DNA of 64,000 nt, from the NCBI RefSeq assembly GCF_017104565.1, contig NZ_JAAGPD010000003.1, positions 124,001-188,000 on the forward strand, in the 5' to 3' direction. The position numbers and the translations under genes were made by a program. Below, piece after piece: positions 61,528 through 64,000 of the stretch (position 1 is the stretch's first letter; every line of letters starts with the position of its first letter). The stretch is from Paraburkholderia sp. Tr-20389. GTDB taxonomy: Bacteria; Pseudomonadota; Gammaproteobacteria; Burkholderiales; Burkholderiaceae. The notes under the pieces are model-generated. The model had not been told where the DNA came from. It made no database searches and saw only the letters and a list, made by a program, of their open reading frames with translations.

Positions 61528-64000
61528 ATGCCGAATCCATCACACGAGTCACGCGGTCACGCAGAAAAAATGACCGCTGTCGGCGCTGTCGATCAGATCA
61601 GTTTTCGCCGCATCATTCGCCGCAATATCGCGTTGCCGCTCGGGCTCGGCGTCGTCACGATGGCCGTGTTCGTCGCGTTGATTGCCTACCTCGTCAACAC
61701 GATCAGCTGGGTGGAACATTCGGAGCGCGTGATCGGCAACGCGAACGAAATGCTGCGGCTCGCCGTCGATCGCGAGTCCGCGTTGCGCGGCTTTCTGATC
61801 ACGGGCGACGAGGCCTTCCTCGCGCCGTATCAGCTGGGTCAGCCGCGCTTCGAAACGGAGATCGATTCGCTGATCGAGATGGTGTCCGACAACCCGTCGC
61901 AGGTCGATCAACTCAAGCGCATTCGCGGCGTACAACAGCGCTGGGACCAGTTCGCGCAACAGATGATCGATCTGCGCCGGCGCAATCTCGACTACACCGA
62001 CTCGGTGAAGAGCGGACGCGGAAAAATCGAGTTCGACGAAACGCGGCGGCTTTTCGGGCAGTTCCTGACTGTCGAAGAAGCACTGCGCCAGCAGCGCTCC
62101 AGCGACACCCGCAGCGTGACAGCCGTGCTCGTCGGCGTGTTTCTGCTCATCAGCCTGGCGATCAGCGGCGTGATCGCGTGGCGCGGCCGGCGCGATCTGC
62201 TGAACCTGTCCGAAGCGTATGACGCCGTGCTCGGGCGTCAGGCCGAGCACACGGAAGTGCTGCAGCAGCAGGTGTGGCTGCGCTCCGGGCAGCGTCTGCT
62301 TGCAGAGAAGATGGTCGGCCAGTCGAGTCCGCCTCTCGTCGGCCGGGCGATCCTCGACTTTCTCGCCCAATATCTCGACGTCGTGGTCGCGGCCTTGTAC
62401 GTGCGCGATCGTGCAACGAGCAGCCTGAAGCGCATCGCGACCTATGGCTTCAGCGAAGAGAGCGAACAGGCGACGCGCTCGTTTCGCGATGCCGAAAGCC
62501 TGGTCGGTCAGGCGGCCGTATCGCGCCGCACGCTCGTCTTGCACGACGTCCCCGACGATTACGTGAAAGTCGTGTCCGGCACCGGCATGAGCCCGCCGCG
62601 CAACCTGGTCGTACTGCCGATCGAAAACGACGGCATCGTGAACGGCGTCGTCGAAATGGGCTTCATGCGCAATATCGCGCCGCGCGATCACGAGTTCCTG
62701 CAACTGGTCGCCAACAGCATGGGCGACTTCATCGAAGCCGCGCTGTATCGCGAGCGCTTGCAGGACGCGCTCTCCGAAACGCAGCAATTGAATGAAGAGC
62801 TTCAGGTGCAGCAGGAAGAGTTGCGCGTGTCGAACGAAGGTCTCGAAGAACGCGGCCGCGCACTCGTCGAATCGCAAGCGCGGCTCGAAGCGCAACAGGC
62901 GGAACTCGAGCAGACGAACGTGCAGCTCGAAGATTACGCGAGGCGTCTGGAGCGCCAGAAAGCCGATCTGCTCGGCGCGCAAGGCGAGCTTGCGGCGAAT
63001 GCCGCGCGGCTGGAGCAATCGAGCCGCTACAAGTCCGAGTTCCTTGCGAACATGTCGCACGAACTGCGCACGCCGCTGAACAGTTCATTGATCCTCGCGC
63101 GCCTGCTGCAGGAGAACCGCACAGGCAATCTGACCGACGAGCAGGTGCGCTACGCGGAAACGATTCATGCGTCGAACAGCGATCTGCTCGTGCTGATCAA
63201 CGACATTCTCGATCTGTCGAAAGTGGAAGCCGGGCAGATCACGATCGACAGCGAACTCGTGCCCGTCGAATCGATGCTGCAATCGCTGCGCGAAATGTTC
63301 GAGCCGATGGCGGCTGCGAAGCATTTGCAGTTTTCGGTCGAACGCGCGCCTGGCGTGCCCGACACGTTCTTCACCGACAGTCAGCGCGTGCTGCAGATCC
63401 TGCGCAATCTGCTGTCGAACGCATTGAAGTTCACCGAGCACGGCGAAGTCGCGCTGACGGTCGCGGCCAGCGATGCGAACACGCTGCGCTTCGATGTGCG
63501 CGACACGGGCATCGGCATCGCCGCCGACAAGCTCGAACTGATTTTCGAAGCCTTCCAGCAGGCCGACGGCTCGACGAGCCGCCACTATGGCGGCAGCGGC
63601 CTCGGCCTGTCGATCTCGCGCGAGTTCGCGCGCCTGCTCGGCGGACGCGTGAGCGTGGCGAGCGAGCCCGGCAAGGGCAGCGTGTTCACGCTCTGGCTGC
63701 CGCTGCAAGGCGCGGACGAAGCGCACGCGCACACCACACCGGCGGCTCAGACGCCGCACGCCGCCGCGCCGCTGACGGTGCCCGTCAGCGCGCCGTCGCC
63801 CGTTGCTCAAGCCGTGCCCGCGCCCGTACCGACGGCCGGCGCGCACGCTTCGATTGCCGACGACCGCGACACGCGCCGCCATGAAGCGCGCCTGATTCTC
63901 GCGATCGAAGACGACCTCGTGTTCGCCGAAATCCTGCGCGATCTCACGCATGAACTCGACTTCGATTTCGTCCATGCCACCGACGCCACGACCGGCCTGA
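61528..64000 (+). CDS. CHASE3-GAF hybrid sensor histidine kinase (3' end outside window)
   Basis: An open frame running off the window end (824 codons visible). Order: TM helix (ALPLGLGVVTMAVFVALIAY), CHASE3 sensor with the typical RESALRGFLITGDEAFLAPY, second TM (TAVLVGVFLLISLAISGVI), a GAF domain (about residues 250-395), a long Gln/Glu-rich coiled coil (about 400-495), HisKA with phospho-His in NMSHELRTPLNSS, HATPase_c with NLLSNALKFTEHG, DTGIGIAADKL and GSGLGLSISREF, a Pro/Ala linker, and the beginning of a receiver domain (LILAIEDDLVFAEILRDLT). Start could also be the Met at 61570. Signal unknown. Confidence 0.88.
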   Translation, partial: MPNPSHESRGHAEKMTAVGAVDQISFRRIIRRNIALPLGLGVVTMAVFVALIAYLVNTISWVEHSERVIGNANEMLRLAVDRESALRGFLITGDEAFLAPYQLGQPRFETEIDSLIEMVSDNPSQVDQLKRIRGVQQRWDQFAQQMIDLRRRNLDYTDSVKSGRGKIEFDETRRLFGQFLTVEEALRQQRSSDTRSVTAVLVGVFLLISLAISGVIAWRGRRDLLNLSEAYDAVLGRQAEHTEVLQQQVWLRSGQRLLAEKMVGQSSPPLVGRAILDFLAQYLDVVVAALYVRDRATSSLKRIATYGFSEESEQATRSFRDAESLVGQAAVSRRTLVLHDVPDDYVKVVSGTGMSPPRNLVVLPIENDGIVNGVVEMGFMRNIAPRDHEFLQLVANSMGDFIEAALYRERLQDALSETQQLNEELQVQQEELRVSNEGLEERGRALVESQARLEAQQAELEQTNVQLEDYARRLERQKADLLGAQGELAANAARLEQSSRYKSEFLANMSHELRTPLNSSLILARLLQENRTGNLTDEQVRYAETIHASNSDLLVLINDILDLSKVEAGQITIDSELVPVESMLQSLREMFEPMAAAKHLQFSVERAPGVPDTFFTDSQRVLQILRNLLSNALKFTEHGEVALTVAASDANTLRFDVRDTGIGIAADKLELIFEAFQQADGSTSRHYGGSGLGLSISREFARLLGGRVSVASEPGKGSVFTLWLPLQGADEAHAHTTPAAQTPHAAAPLTVPVSAPSPVAQAVPAPVPTAGAHASIADDRDTRRHEARLILAIEDDLVFAEILRDLTHELDFDFVHATDATTGL

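Overview
The window looks like a stretch of a Burkholderiaceae chromosome, most likely Paraburkholderia or a close relative. The evidence is high GC with strong GC3 bias (hence the many long antisense shadow frames), a Burkholderia-type 16-stranded porin, a dense set of LysR/GntR/IclR/AraC regulators, the iaaA-gsiABCD peptide locus, and a family of GC-rich inverted intergenic repeats ending in TTGCCCCTGTGCGGGG. This assignment is inferred from recognised families; no database search was run. I see no rRNA, tRNA, CRISPR array, prophage or intact insertion sequence.

Layout. 0-8.7 kb is a mixed chromosomal backbone: a small secreted Pro/Tyr-rich protein, an AlkX/YcaQ-like DNA glycosylase, a LysE exporter, a secreted beta-propeller protein with an EF-hand-like loop, a DMT exporter divergent from an AraC regulator, and a PLP aminotransferase. 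A 645-bp inverted repeat (8.69-9.33 kb) separates this from a small-organic-acid region (9.4-21.5 kb). That region holds a YdiJ-like FAD/Fe-S D-2-hydroxyacid dehydrogenase, a 2-oxopent-4-enoate hydratase-like protein, two MFS carriers, a serine-glyoxylate-type aminotransferase divergent from a GntR regulator with palindromic operators, and a LysR / CoA-transferase / HMG-CoA-lyase-like set. A GlxA-type regulator, an SDR and a decayed toxin-antitoxin locus (toxin broken twice, antitoxin intact) follow at 21.6-24.5 kb.

The centrepiece is a 14-gene minus-strand operon (38.1 to 24.8 kb) for degradation of an aromatic compound. In transcription order it encodes a Rieske ferredoxin, a small recombinase-like HTH protein, the Rieske oxygenase alpha subunit, an SDR, a cupin, an alpha/beta hydrolase, an IclR regulator, a second SDR lacking the catalytic Tyr/Lys, a ThDP enzyme, an aspartate-dehydrogenase-like protein, an aldehyde dehydrogenase, a two-domain extradiol-type VOC dioxygenase, the flavoprotein reductase and an MFS importer. 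A porin is divergent from it and a second, closely similar IclR regulator lies beyond the porin. The parts fit oxygenation by a three-component Rieske system, ring cleavage, hydrolysis and aldehyde oxidation; the substrate cannot be read from the sequence.

Plus-strand genes at 40.9-50.2 kb form a peptide-use operon: an RpiR regulator, isoaspartyl peptidase (iaaA), the gsiABCD glutathione/peptide ABC importer, a DmpA-like P1 peptidase and a DppA-like M55 aminopeptidase. A compact three-gene unit at 50.4-51.4 kb encodes a Tae4-family type VI secretion amidase effector flanked by two small unknown proteins, with no recognisable Tai4 immunity protein.

The 51.5-59.2 kb region is an L-arabinose locus of the non-phosphorylative (Azospirillum-type) pathway: AraFGH importer and L-arabinose 1-dehydrogenase on the minus strand, a divergent L-arabonate dehydratase, a GntR/FadR regulator, and a perfect FadR-type operator in the divergent promoter. 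The later pathway enzymes are not in the window. The right end holds a small Cys-rich secreted protein, a Rhizobium-type asparaginase, a DUF4148-like secreted protein and a CHASE3/GAF hybrid sensor kinase cut off by the window edge.
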